From NCBI RefSeq assembly GCF_011742555.1, contig NZ_JAAQQR010000001.1, positions 310,001 to 374,000 of the forward strand: a stretch of 64,000 nt of DNA, read 5' to 3'. This document shows positions 1-8,632 of the stretch, piece after piece. Origin of the DNA: Luteibacter jiangsuensis (GTDB taxonomy: Bacteria > Pseudomonadota > Gammaproteobacteria > Xanthomonadales > Rhodanobacteraceae). How positions within the stretch are numbered: the first letter of the stretch is position 1; the number at the start of each line of letters is the position of its first letter. The notes under the pieces are model-generated. The model searched no databases. It was not told where the DNA came from and saw nothing but the letters and a program-made list of their open reading frames with translations. A program made the position numbers and the translations under genes.

Positions 1-436
1 CGTGGCCCTTGAGGGTGGCGATGGACTTCAGGCGCGGCGCCGTCACCGCCGTGGTATCCGTGCCGTCCGCACCGACCGTGATCTTCGGCAGGTCGCCTTC
101 GTGGCCCGCGGCGGATTCCGGACCTTCATGCTTGCCGGTGTGCGCGGGGTCGTAATGACCGCCCGCAGCCAGCGCGGCGCCCTTCTTGCCGTCCTTCTCG
201 CCAGGATCGCAGCTGGGTTTCTCGTGCAAGTGGAAACCGTGCTCACCCGGAGGCAGCCCCTTGAGGTTCGGGGTGAACACGAGGCCACCCGCGCTTTCGG
301 TCACCGTGATCGTGCCCACGGACGCGCCCGAGCCCGTCGCGCTCACCATGTGCATCGGCACGGTCACGCTCTTGTCGGCGGCCTGCGCGCCGGCGCAGAC
401 GAGCAGCCCGGCCATGGCAACGGCAATACGATTCAT
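1..436 (-). CDS. sodC: Superoxide dismutase [Cu-Zn], periplasmic (3' end beyond window)
   Basis: Dismutates superoxide in the periplasm with a Cu/Zn centre. Translating the minus strand from the ATG at 436 gives an N-terminal signal peptide (start MNRIAVAMAGLLVCAGAQA) followed by a typical bacterial SodC. The copper-binding HxH motif is visible in GEHGFHLHEKPSC, followed by the zinc-loop region with GGHYDP and further histidines. The reading frame is open through base 1, so roughly the last quarter, including the final copper ligand and the catalytic arginine, is outside the window. About 85 bp separate it from rsuA on the same strand. The family call is confident; activity cannot be judged without the C-terminus. 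Confidence 0.93.
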   Translation of the reverse strand, partial: MNRIAVAMAGLLVCAGAQAADKSVTVPMHMVSATGSGASVGTITVTESAGGLVFTPNLKGLPPGEHGFHLHEKPSCDPGEKDGKKGAALAAGGHYDPAHTGKHEGPESAAGHEGDLPKITVGADGTDTTAVTAPRLKSIATLKGH

Positions 437-520
437 CGTGCACTCCTTAGGTATTCGAGGAATCCCGATACTGCACCCAGGGTCGTGAAGCGTCCAGCAC
501 GAGCCGCCCCGGGCCAGCGG

Positions 521-1219
521 TTACGCGAAAATGCGGGCGGTATCCGCGGCCGTCAACAGTCGCCACTCGCCGCTCGGCAAGCCGTCGAGCGTCAGGCCGC
601 CAAGCGCCACGCGTTCCAGGGTTTCCACGTGGTTGCCCACCGCGGCGAACATCCGGCGAACCTGGTGGTAACGGCCTTCGGTGAGGGTGATACGGACGCG
701 ACGCGAATCCAGCACGTCCATGGAGGCCGGTTCCAACGGCGTGGTCTCGCCTTCGAGCATCAGCGTTCCCGCCGCGAACGTGGCGGCCTCGTCGCCGCGC
801 AGATCCGCGGCGAGGGTGGCGTCGTACACCTTGCTGACCGATGCCTTCGGCGAAATGATGCGATGCAAAAGCTGGCCGTCGTCGGTGAACAGGAGAAGGC
901 CGGACGTGTCGCGGTCGAGCCGGCCCACGGTGGAGAGCACTGGGTTACGCAGCGCGAAGCGTGGCGGCAACAGGTCGTAGACGAGGCGGCCGACGTCCTT
1001 CCGGGAACAGGTGTAGCCCACCGGTTTGTTGAGCATCAGCAGCATGCCCTGCGGCGGATCGAGCGGCTCGCCGTCGAAGCGCACGTCGGCGTGGTCGACC
1101 TTGTCGTCGGCGTAGAGCACCTCGCCGGCGACGTCGGTCACCAGCCCCTCGCGGAACATCGCGGCGACCTGCTTGCGGCTGCCATAACCGAGGTTCGCCA
1201 GGAGGCGTACGAGTTTCAT
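521..1219 (-). CDS. rsuA: 16S rRNA pseudouridine(516) synthase RsuA
   Basis: Isomerises U516 of 16S rRNA to pseudouridine. The 232-residue product has the family length. It has an S4-like RNA-binding N-terminus (KLVRLLANLGYGSRKQ) and the catalytic motif GRLDRDTSGLLL near residue 100, where the first Asp is the nucleophile. It also has the C-terminal conserved EGRYHQVRRMFAAVGN block. Its ATG overlaps the stop of the upstream methyltransferase gene by 4 bp (ATGA), so two rRNA-modifying enzymes appear translationally coupled. RsuA is preferred over RluB/E/F by length and the YHQVRRM block; the precise uridine target is inferred from the family. Confidence 0.9.
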   Translation of the reverse strand: MKLVRLLANLGYGSRKQVAAMFREGLVTDVAGEVLYADDKVDHADVRFDGEPLDPPQGMLLMLNKPVGYTCSRKDVGRLVYDLLPPRFALRNPVLSTVGRLDRDTSGLLLFTDDGQLLHRIISPKASVSKVYDATLAADLRGDEAATFAAGTLMLEGETTPLEPASMDVLDSRRVRITLTEGRYHQVRRMFAAVGNHVETLERVALGGLTLDGLPSGEWRLLTAADTARIFA

Positions 1220-2274
1220 CGGCGGGGTTCCCTGGCTTCGACGACCTTGAAGCCGTCGCGCTCGACGACCGTTCGCACGTTCGCGAAACAGGCGTCGAGG
1301 GTGGATTCGTAAGCAAGGTGACGGTTCGCCACCATCCAGAAACTGCCGTGCCCGGCCAGCCCGGCGGCGGCCGCCGCGATGAAGGCACGGCCCAGCGACG
1401 GGTCGTCGGCGCGTCCCTGATGGAACGGCGGATTGGCCACGACGACGTCGTAGCCGGTATCGATACCGTGGGTGACGTCATGCCAGCGCACGCTCGCGGC
1501 CACCGTGCGGCCGGCGCGCGCCATGGCCGCGTCGAGGTTGGTACGGGCGGGTTCGAGCGCGCGCGCTTCCGCTTCGTAGAGATCCACCGCCGTCACGCCG
1601 CCACAGCGCGCGAGAAGTTCGCAGGCGAGGTAGCCGAATCCCGCGCCGAGATCCGCCACGCGCCCCGCGAGCGTCGCGGGCAATGCATCGGCAAGGAGGG
1701 CCGAAGCGGTATCCACGCGATCCCATGCAAAAAGGCCGCGCCGCGTCGCAAAGCGGCCATCGAGCGTTCGCGTGGGCGCGTCCAGCGCAAGCCATTCGGC
1801 AAGCAAGGCATCGTCGGGCGTGCTCCCTGGCGCGGTCCAGAACACGCGGCACTTGTGTTTCGAGAGGCAGGCCACGCCACCGGCGAGGCGTGCCAGGTCG
1901 GCCTCCGCGGTCCTGGCGCCCTCGGCGTTCGGGACGCTCGCGACCACGATGCCGTCGCTGCCGGCAAGCGACAGGGCCTGCGCAAAGAGCGCACGTGACT
2001 CCTCGCGCTGGCGCGTCGGCAACACCATCACGACGGGGAATCGGCCTTCCGGAACCTCCGGCCGTACCGTGAACCCGGATCGCGCCAGCGCATCGGCCGC
2101 CGGCTTGAACGACTGCTGCAGGATCCAGCCGGGACGACGCCGTTCGCGCAGCGCGAACCCGTCGCGCGCACGGAGGACAAGGAGGTCGCCATCCGCGGGG
2201 AGCTTCAGTTCGCCCGCGGCGAACGGCACGAAGAGCGCATCGAGGGCGGCATCGGAAGCGGAACCGGCGGACAA
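1216..2274 (-). CDS. rsmC: Class I SAM methyltransferase, RsmC-like (16S rRNA G1207)
   Basis: Predicted to methylate a guanine N2 of 16S rRNA. The 352-residue protein has the two-domain layout of RsmC/RlmG. A degenerate N-terminal methyltransferase-like half is followed by a catalytic half with the SAM-binding stretch VADLGAGFGYLACELLARC and the N2-guanine methylase signature NPPFHQG. The only in-frame start before the conserved region is a TTG at 2274, without a strong ribosome-binding site, so the exact N-terminus is uncertain. It overlaps rsuA by 4 bp. RsmC rather than RlmG is inferred from order and length and is not proven. Confidence 0.78.
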   Translation of the reverse strand: MSAGSASDAALDALFVPFAAGELKLPADGDLLVLRARDGFALRERRRPGWILQQSFKPAADALARSGFTVRPEVPEGRFPVVMVLPTRQREESRALFAQALSLAGSDGIVVASVPNAEGARTAEADLARLAGGVACLSKHKCRVFWTAPGSTPDDALLAEWLALDAPTRTLDGRFATRRGLFAWDRVDTASALLADALPATLAGRVADLGAGFGYLACELLARCGGVTAVDLYEAEARALEPARTNLDAAMARAGRTVAASVRWHDVTHGIDTGYDVVVANPPFHQGRADDPSLGRAFIAAAAAGLAGHGSFWMVANRHLAYESTLDACFANVRTVVERDGFKVVEAREPRR

Positions 2275-2359
2275 CGCGAAAGGCCTGTAAGGAAAAGGGG
2301 GCCGACGATTCTAGCGTAGGGGCCGTCCAGCGGTACGGCCGCAGTCCGCGGGCCTTCGA

Positions 2360-3913
2360 TCAGCTGCTGCAGGAGAGCATCGAGCAACCTACGCGTTCCC
2401 GCGCCCAATCCGGACGCCTTCCCGCCAGGTGCTCTCGTCCCGGCTGTTCTTCATAGGGCCGCCGAAGCGTGTCGAGCAGTTCGCGGATACCCGAATCGTC
2501 GCCCTGCTCCGCCCTGTCGATGGCCTGCTGGGCCAGGTAATTGCGCAGCACGTAACGCGGATTGCTTGCGTGCATCAGCGACAGCCGGGCTTCTTCCGCC
2601 GACTCGTCGGCGCGCACGCGCGCGGCATAGCGGCGCAGCCAGGCCGAAAGCGGTTCCTCCACGGCGGCGCGTCCCGCATCCTCGTAGAAAGCCGCCGCCA
2701 CGCTGTCCACGTGCGGCGAAGCGAGGTCCAACGTGGCGAGGTCGCGATAGAAGAGCGTCATGTCCATGCCGCCGGCCCGCAACAGGCCGCGCAGGTCGGA
2801 CACCATGTCCTCGTCACCGGGCATCTGCCTCGCGAGGCCCAGCTTCGCCGCCGAGAACGCGGCGTCCGTGGCCTCGAAGGTTTCCACGTAACGATTCAGC
2901 CCCGCCTGCAGCGGCGCCACGTCCGCGAACAGCGGAGATAACGCCTGCGCCAGCCGCTGGAGGTTCCAGTAACCCACCTGCGGCTGTTGCCCGAAGCGGT
3001 AGCGCCGGTGCGTGCGGTCGGTGGTGTTCGGCGTCCAGTCCGGATCGAAGTCGTCGATCCAGCCATACGGACCGTAGTCGATGGTGAGCCCGAGGATCGA
3101 CATGTTGTCGGTGTTCATCACGCCGTGCACGAAGCCCACCCGCATCCAGTGCGCCATCAGCACCGCGGTGCGCTCGCAAACCTCGGCGAAGAAGGCGGCA
3201 TAGCCCGCTTCGGCAGGCAATGCCGCCGCCTCGGGGAAGTGCATGGGGAGGGTGAAATCCACCCACTGCCGCAGCAGCCCCGTGTCGCCGCGCGACGACG
3301 GCAGTTCGAACGAACCGAATCGGATGAACGATGGCGCCACGCGGCACACGATGGCGCCCGGCTCGGGCGCGGGATGCCCGTCGTACATCACATCCCGTAC
3401 GACGGCCTCGCCCGTGGTCACCAGGGACAGCGCGCGCGTAGTGGGAATACCCAGATGGTGCATGGCCTCGCTGCAAAGGAACTCGCGGATCGAAGAGCGC
3501 AGCACCGCGCGGCCGTCGGCCCCACGCGAGTAAGGCGTGCGCCCCGCCCCTTTCAGCTGGAGCTCCTGCCGCCCGTGGCGCTCGGTGAGCACTTCGCCGA
3601 GACCGATGGCGCGGCCGTCGCCGAGCTGGCCCGCCCAATGCCCGAACTGGTGTCCGCCATAGGCCATGGCGTAGCCGGTCATGCCGGTCCAGCGCGCGTT
3701 ACCGGAGAACACCTGCGCAAAATCCGGCGCCGAGGCGGAGACGCCCAGCATCGACGCCACATCGTCCGACACCGCGACGACCGCCGGTTCCGGCACGGGC
3801 GTGGGGTCCACCCGGGAAAATGCCGCGCCCGTCACCTGTCTGGGAATGTTCGCCGTGTCCGGATCGGCCGGAAGTTCGCGGACGAAGGCGTTGTCGAAGC
3901 GCAGTGCGGTCAT
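2360..3913 (-). CDS. selO: Protein adenylyltransferase SelO
   Basis: SelO is a pseudokinase-fold enzyme that transfers AMP from ATP to Ser/Thr/Tyr of target proteins, with a role in redox homeostasis. The 517-residue product starts [14 protein letters not shown], the usual SelO N-terminus. An upstream in-frame start would add about 30 unrelated residues, so the ATG at 3913 was chosen. Visible motifs are [20 protein letters not shown] (nucleotide-binding region) and [20 protein letters not shown] (catalytic/metal-binding loop). The C-terminus is Ser-Cys-Ser-Ser, with Cys at the position that is selenocysteine in eukaryotic SelO. Monocistronic, with 157 bp to the divergent upstream gene. Confidence 0.95.
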   Translation of the reverse strand: MTALRFDNAFVRELPADPDTANIPRQVTGAAFSRVDPTPVPEPAVVAVSDDVASMLGVSASAPDFAQVFSGNARWTGMTGYAMAYGGHQFGHWAGQLGDGRAIGLGEVLTERHGRQELQLKGAGRTPYSRGADGRAVLRSSIREFLCSEAMHHLGIPTTRALSLVTTGEAVVRDVMYDGHPAPEPGAIVCRVAPSFIRFGSFELPSSRGDTGLLRQWVDFTLPMHFPEAAALPAEAGYAAFFAEVCERTAVLMAHWMRVGFVHGVMNTDNMSILGLTIDYGPYGWIDDFDPDWTPNTTDRTHRRYRFGQQPQVGYWNLQRLAQALSPLFADVAPLQAGLNRYVETFEATDAAFSAAKLGLARQMPGDEDMVSDLRGLLRAGGMDMTLFYRDLATLDLASPHVDSVAAAFYEDAGRAAVEEPLSAWLRRYAARVRADESAEEARLSLMHASNPRYVLRNYLAQQAIDRAEQGDDSGIRELLDTLRRPYEEQPGREHLAGRRPDWARERVGCSMLSCSS

Positions 3914-4008
3914 GGGCGTTCCAGAGGCGATCCCCACGATATCCGGCCGGTGCCCTCCGGTTGCAAGGCGTCCGGCAGGCTCGGGCCGTCCGGCCCAGGC
4001 CACGGGCT

Positions 4009-4036
4009 TTGAACTCGTGCAAACTAGGGATACTCA
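4009..4036 (+). promoter_or_regulatory. Candidate sigma70 promoter for the secreted hypothetical gene
   Basis: A TTGAAC hexamer at 4009-4014 and TACTCA at 4031-4036 are separated by 16 bp in the 157-bp space between divergent selO and the gene at 4071. The -35 is good and the -10 is poor. This is a sequence resemblance only. Confidence 0.3.
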
Positions 4037-4070
4037 GAGCATCCATTACTGCCCCACTGGCCTCGAACCC

Positions 4071-4697
4071 ATGCGCCTCCTCCGCTCCCTGGCCCTGCTT
4101 GCGATCCCGATGATGTCTGCGGGAGCCGAGCCCGTGAGCGTGCCGCGCAGCGACAAGACCCTGGTCGAGATCATCAACGCGACCATGGGCACGCTGCCCA
4201 ACGCCATGGATGCGCTGTCGCAGAAGGTGCCGGGAGGGCTGCACCCGACCGCCGACGCTCCGCCACAGATCGTTCGCAGCTTGCCTTTCGTCACGCGCGA
4301 CGGTTTCAGGGTCAGCGCCCTCGAGGCGCGAGGCATCGAGGAAGGCGGCGACGTACCCATCGTCCGCTTCACCTCCATCCAGCTCGAACAGCAGCCGTGC
4401 TTCCAGCGCTCGGGGCTCGACACCACCTTCCACGCCCCATCGTCGGAGACAGCCCTGCCGGCTGCCCCGTCGATGCTGCCCAATCGCTACCTGGTCATGC
4501 AGATGCCCTGGGGAAGGCTTTCCTTCGGGACGTCGAAGGAGAGCGGCGGGTGCGTCATCGCGATCGTGGGCGATGCCACCGGCGGCCTGCCCGGACTGCG
4601 GATGCCCCTGCCGCTGCCGCAACCCACCACCATGCCGGGCATGCCCGACCTCCGCCGCACCTGGCCGATGCCGGCCGGCGCATACACGGCGGACTAG
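4071..4697 (+). CDS. Secreted hypothetical protein
   Basis: I do not recognise a family. The 208-residue product starts with a clear Sec signal peptide (MRLLRSLALLAIPMMSAGAE). The mature part is about 185 residues, contains two cysteines that could pair in the periplasm (QQPCFQ and SGGCVI), and has a Pro/Met-rich C-terminal tail. The ATG at 4071 is chosen because the signal peptide begins exactly there; the longer open frame upstream runs antisense to selO. Its stop overlaps the stop of the convergent PAS-GGDEF-EAL gene by 4 bp. Confidence 0.7.
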   Translation: MRLLRSLALLAIPMMSAGAEPVSVPRSDKTLVEIINATMGTLPNAMDALSQKVPGGLHPTADAPPQIVRSLPFVTRDGFRVSALEARGIEEGGDVPIVRFTSIQLEQQPCFQRSGLDTTFHAPSSETALPAAPSMLPNRYLVMQMPWGRLSFGTSKESGGCVIAIVGDATGGLPGLRMPLPLPQPTTMPGMPDLRRTWPMPAGAYTAD

Positions 4698-6358
4698 ACG
4701 CCGACCGCTGCCGCGAAGCCGCCGAGGACCGACTCGATGCGGTCCTCCGTCACGGCTTCGGAGAAAAGATAGCCCTGTAGCTCGTCGCATCCGGCCTCGC
4801 GCAGAAAGACGCGTTGCTGTTCCGTTTCCACGCCTTCCGCCACGACGCGAAGACCCAGCGCCGCACCGAGATTGGACACGGCCCTGACAATCGCTGCCGA
4901 GTCGTCCGCCGTGGGCGCCATCTGCACGAAGGACCGGTCGATCTTCACCTTGTCGACGTCCAGGTCTTTCAGCAGCGTCAGGCTCGAATAGCCCGTGCCG
5001 AAGTCGTCGAGCGAGATGCGCACCCCTGCACGGCGCAGACGCTTCAACAAGCGCACGGTCGCCGCATCGGCATTGACGATGGCCGTTTCGGTAATCTCCA
5101 GTTCCAGCCGCCGCGCGGGCATGCCGCAGGCGGCCAGCGCGTCGAACACCATGTCCGCGAAGCGGTCGTCGCGCAACTGCACCGCGCTCACGTTCACCGC
5201 CACGAACACACCTTCGAACGGGGCGAGCCTGGTGCAGGCCTCGCGCAGTATCCATTCGCCGAGCGTACCGATAAGGCCCGTCTCCTCGGCCACCGCGATG
5301 AACTGCACCGGCGGCACGGATCCCAACCGGGGATGCGTCCATCGGGCCAGCGCTTCCACACCGACCACCTTGCCGTCGGCCGCCCTCACCAGGGGTTGGT
5401 AGTGGCACGCAAGGCCTTCACCCGTGCGCAAGGCTTCGCGCAGGGCGAGTTCCACGCCGCGGCGGTGGGCCAGCGCGGAGTCGAGTTCGTCGGTGTACAC
5501 GACATAACGGTTGCGTCCCCGTTTCGCCTCGTACAAGGCGCTGTCGGCCTTGCGCGCCAATTCGCCCGATGCCACGGCATGGGCATCTATGGGAACGATG
5601 CCCACCGATGTTCCAATGAACGCCTTGTTCGAGGTCACGTCGAACGGCATGGATGCCAGGATGAGCATGCGCTCCGCCAGCGCCGGCACGTCGAGTTCGG
5701 CGGCATCCTCCACGAGCACGGCGAACTCGTCGCCGCCGATGCGGGCCACGGTATCGGTCGGCCTCAACAGCCCTCGCAGGCGCGCGCCGAACTCCACCAG
5801 CAGTTCATCGCCCGCATGATGCCCGTAGGCATCGTTGACGCGCTTGAAGCCATCCAGATCGAGGTAGAAGAGCACGGCGGTGACACCGCCGCCGGCAGCC
5901 CGCCCGATGGCCGCGTCGAGCTTTCCGAACAGGGCGGTGCGATTCGCCAGCCCGGTCAGGGCGTCGTGACAGGCCAGCCAGCGCACCTGCGCCTCGGTCT
6001 CACGCAGTTCGGTGATATCGGTGACCGAGGCCAGCACGTGTGGCGATCCGTCCAGGTCGATGCAGGTCTTCCGCGTAAGGAGGGTGCGGACCCGTCCCTG
6101 CACGTCGGTGACGGTCTCTTCGGACTCCACCACTTCGTGGCTGCGCAGCACCGCATCGTCGCCGGCGGCGAACCGTGCGGCCTGGTCCGGCGCGAACAGC
6201 TCGTCGTCCCGCTTTCCCAACACATCCGCGGCGGATACGCCGAAGCTTTCGCAGCCGATCCGGTTCACGAACACCCAGCGGTGCGCGGCGTCGCGCACGA
6301 ACATCGCCGTGGGCATCAGTTCCAGCACTTTCGACCAGGTGCCGAGATCGTGGATCAC
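4694..6358 (-). CDS. PAS-GGDEF-EAL cyclic-di-GMP signalling protein
   Basis: Predicted cytoplasmic enzyme that makes and/or degrades cyclic di-GMP under control of a sensory PAS domain. The 554 residues form PAS (about 10-115, with the PAC tail ending DITELRETEAQ), GGDEF (about 125-290) and EAL (about 305-545). The cyclase signature is intact (RIGGDEFAVLVED, near residue 207). The phosphodiesterase motif is also intact (GVEALARW near 333, DDFGTGYSSL, and VKIDRSFV), so both activities are possible. There are no membrane segments. The start is GTG at 6358, preceded by a G-rich purine tract. It is downstream of gspK on the same strand, 131 bp away. Confidence 0.93.
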   Translation of the reverse strand: MIHDLGTWSKVLELMPTAMFVRDAAHRWVFVNRIGCESFGVSAADVLGKRDDELFAPDQAARFAAGDDAVLRSHEVVESEETVTDVQGRVRTLLTRKTCIDLDGSPHVLASVTDITELRETEAQVRWLACHDALTGLANRTALFGKLDAAIGRAAGGGVTAVLFYLDLDGFKRVNDAYGHHAGDELLVEFGARLRGLLRPTDTVARIGGDEFAVLVEDAAELDVPALAERMLILASMPFDVTSNKAFIGTSVGIVPIDAHAVASGELARKADSALYEAKRGRNRYVVYTDELDSALAHRRGVELALREALRTGEGLACHYQPLVRAADGKVVGVEALARWTHPRLGSVPPVQFIAVAEETGLIGTLGEWILREACTRLAPFEGVFVAVNVSAVQLRDDRFADMVFDALAACGMPARRLELEITETAIVNADAATVRLLKRLRRAGVRISLDDFGTGYSSLTLLKDLDVDKVKIDRSFVQMAPTADDSAAIVRAVSNLGAALGLRVVAEGVETEQQRVFLREAGCDELQGYLFSEAVTEDRIESVLGGFAAAVGV

Positions 6359-6489
6359 CGGAGCCCCCTCCCCTCGTGAAAGTCACTCCGGGGCAATGTG
6401 CGACGCCGTCCGTGATCGCGGCGTGTGCTTGGCTCCTCCAGGCAAGGCTCCTTGAGAATGCGCCGACCGCGCATCGCGGGGCGGCGACC

Positions 6490-7431
6490 TCAGCTCGCGG
6501 GACCATCCCGCCATCGCAGCACGGTGTACAACGTTTCATGCGGGCCGCGCTCCGGGGCGGCGAACGGGAACCGCACCGTGGCCTCTACCGTCGCGCGGCC
6601 TCCGTGTCCATCGTCCGCGTCGGCGCGAAACGTGATGGTGTTGCCAGGCAGCGCTCCCCCGAGCGCAATACCGCCCGGCAGGTGGGTCAACGGCGTGCCG
6701 GGAGGAACGCTGTCCCGAGCGCGCACTACGTCCTGCGCGGTGCGCAGGTCGAGGCCCCGCACCGCGGCCATGGCGAGCAAGGGTGCGAAGTCGGGCTGCG
6801 GCGCGGCCTGTCCCGACCAGATGGTGATGGCAGGTTCCAGCCTGCCGTACAGGTCGGGATCCATCCCGGGCACGCCTTGAAGTTCCTCGATCGCCACGAA
6901 CGGCGTGTACTTGCCGTCAGGAATGGAAACACCTGCCGCGGATGCCGAAGTCTGCGGGACGCCATCGTCCGCCGGCGCTTCCATCGTGGGGCCGCGCCGT
7001 TCCAGCACACGGCGGGTGAGCTCGTCGGCACGACCGACAGGACAACCCGCAGCGACGAACAGTGCTTTCAGCGCGCGCGGCTCCGCGCCGTTGATATCCA
7101 CCTTTCCCGTCTCGTCCAGCATGCCCACGGAGACATGCACGCGATCGAACTCGAACGCCAGCGACCTGCCGTCGCCCGGCAAGATGTCCGCCTGCGACGG
7201 CGTGCCTCCCATGTCGGCCAGCAAGGCCTGCCGCCGGCGCGCCTGGACCACGGCGATGGCCCGCACGATGCCTGCTTCCGCCGCATAGCGTGCGCGCTGC
7301 TGGCCGAGCGTGAAGCGCGTCTGCAACGCTTCGACCCGGGCGATGCCGGCGAAGCCGCCCACGAGGATGGCGAGCAAGGTACATGCCCACAAGACGACCA
7401 GGAGGGCAATGCCCTGCTGCCGGTTGTTCAT
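6490..7431 (-). CDS. gspK: Type II secretion minor pseudopilin GspK
   Basis: GspK caps the T2SS pseudopilus together with GspI and GspJ. The 313-residue product starts MNNRQQGIALLVVLWACTLL, a prepilin-peptidase site (Gly) followed directly by the hydrophobic helix. It continues with the GspK helical-domain features KVDINGAEPRALKALF, YTPFVAIEELQGVPGMDPDLY and a C-terminal pseudopilin domain. The chosen ATG at 7431 overlaps gspJ by 4 bp (ATGA). It is the last gene of the gspI-gspJ-gspK unit and of the whole minus-strand secretion locus. Confidence 0.92.
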   Translation of the reverse strand: MNNRQQGIALLVVLWACTLLAILVGGFAGIARVEALQTRFTLGQQRARYAAEAGIVRAIAVVQARRRQALLADMGGTPSQADILPGDGRSLAFEFDRVHVSVGMLDETGKVDINGAEPRALKALFVAAGCPVGRADELTRRVLERRGPTMEAPADDGVPQTSASAAGVSIPDGKYTPFVAIEELQGVPGMDPDLYGRLEPAITIWSGQAAPQPDFAPLLAMAAVRGLDLRTAQDVVRARDSVPPGTPLTHLPGGIALGGALPGNTITFRADADDGHGGRATVEATVRFPFAAPERGPHETLYTVLRWRDGPAS

Positions 7432-8075
7432 CGCACGAAGTCCGGCAAGTGGCGGGCGGCTCCGCGCACGTTCACGGCATCGGGATCCTGCCGTGGCGCG
7501 ACGACCAGCGGAGGCCATGCATCGGCACCTTCGTCTGGCACCACGGTGATCTCGATGGAACCGGGTAACTCCATCGGATCGTTCCACCGGTCCTGCCATG
7601 CGGACGAACCACGGCGCGCGTAACGCAGCGTCAGGGAGCGGACATGGGTCAGCAGGACGTCGTGCGCACCGGCGATGACGCCCGCCTGGCTGCCAGGCAG
7701 CGGCGAAAGACGTGCCTCGAGCGAATGCCCGTCCCCGCCATCGTCGCCCAACGCCACCTCGATGACCTGGGGCCCGAGTTTGCCGAGGTAACCAGGCAAC
7801 GCCGAGACGAAACAAAGACGCGAAGCGTCGCCTTCGAAAACCACGGGCACGTTCCCGTCAAGCACCTTCCAAGGCAACGCGGTGGCGGACGACAGTTGCC
7901 TCCGCAGGAACTCGCGCGCACCACGTGCCTCGTCGATACGCGCGATCACCGAAGATCCGTGGCCGACACTGAGCGTCGTGGACCGGACACCGGAGTAAAC
8001 GCTCAGGAGGAGGATCGCCAGGAGCGCCAGTGCGGCAAGAACTTCCATGAGGCTGAAGCCGCGTGTGGCGTTCAC
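7428..8075 (-). CDS. gspJ: Type II secretion minor pseudopilin GspJ
   Basis: Minor pseudopilin of the T2SS tip complex. The 215-residue protein has the class III prepilin leader MNATRGFSLMEVLAALALLA: Gly-Phe cleavage site, Glu at +5, then about 20 hydrophobic residues. The GspJ-type domain includes DEARGAREFLRRQL and a C-terminal region with SLTLRYARRG. Its start overlaps the stop of gspI by 4 bp and its stop overlaps gspK by 4 bp, so the three genes are coupled. Confidence 0.9.
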   Translation of the reverse strand: MNATRGFSLMEVLAALALLAILLLSVYSGVRSTTLSVGHGSSVIARIDEARGAREFLRRQLSSATALPWKVLDGNVPVVFEGDASRLCFVSALPGYLGKLGPQVIEVALGDDGGDGHSLEARLSPLPGSQAGVIAGAHDVLLTHVRSLTLRYARRGSSAWQDRWNDPMELPGSIEITVVPDEGADAWPPLVVAPRQDPDAVNVRGAARHLPDFVR

Positions 8076-8509
8076 GGGCCGGCTACCGACGTGGAGGATG
8101 CAGGCCTGGGCTCGTCCTGCAGCCGCAAGGTCGCGAAGTGGGCGCTGCGCTCGGCGGTCCCGTCACGCCAGAAGATGTCGAGGTCGATACGATAGACACG
8201 CAGGTCCGGCGACTGGCCGGGAAATGGAGTCTGTGCGGACACGACGCTGCGCCATCGATGGCGTGTGTCGTAGGTTCCTTCCTGCATTCCTTCCCGGAGC
8301 GGTTCGCGTAGCCCGATGGCATCCAGCGTCGCATCGGCCAGCATGGCGATGCGGTTCAACTCCCTTGCGTGCCCCGTCACCTCGGTGGCCGCGCCCGCCA
8401 CATGCATGACGGCGCCGAACGCCAGCGCGAGAAGGAGCATCGCCGCGATGATCTCCAGCAGGCTGAAACCCGCCTCCCCCTGCCGGCTGGTGTTCCTTGG
8501 ACGGACCAT
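8072..8509 (-). CDS. gspI: Type II secretion minor pseudopilin GspI
   Basis: Minor pseudopilin that nucleates the GspI-J-K tip. The prepilin motif EAGFSLLEIIAAMLLLALAF is intact (Gly-Phe cleavage, Glu +5). The ATG at 8509 (MVRPRNTSRQGEAGF) gives 145 residues; starts at 8530 or 8572 are possible but add residues unusual for a short prepilin leader. About 120 bp with a hairpin terminator separate it from the DING-like gene upstream. No gspE, F, G, H, L or M lies next to it, which is unusual for a T2SS operon. Confidence 0.85.
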   Translation of the reverse strand: MVRPRNTSRQGEAGFSLLEIIAAMLLLALAFGAVMHVAGAATEVTGHARELNRIAMLADATLDAIGLREPLREGMQEGTYDTRHRWRSVVSAQTPFPGQSPDLRVYRIDLDIFWRDGTAERSAHFATLRLQDEPRPASSTSVAGP

Positions 8510-8574
8510 GACGCGAGGCTTGCACCGCATTGTTTCAGTCGCGAGTCGGGGAATGGACAGCGCATGTGACAAAG

Positions 8575-8604
8575 CGAAGGGGCGAGCCGATGCTCACCCC
8601 TTCG
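8575..8604 (-). terminator. Hairpin terminator after the DING/PstS-like gene
   Basis: A 13-bp inverted repeat (CGAAGGGGCGAGC / GCTCACCCCTTCG, one mismatch) with a CGAT loop lies 28 bp after the stop at 8633. On the minus strand it is followed by CTTTGTCAC, a weak T-run. It probably ends the DING-like transcript or attenuates read-through into gspI. Confidence 0.65.
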
Positions 8605-8632
8605 CCCGTCCTTCCTGGACGGAAAGCGAGGC

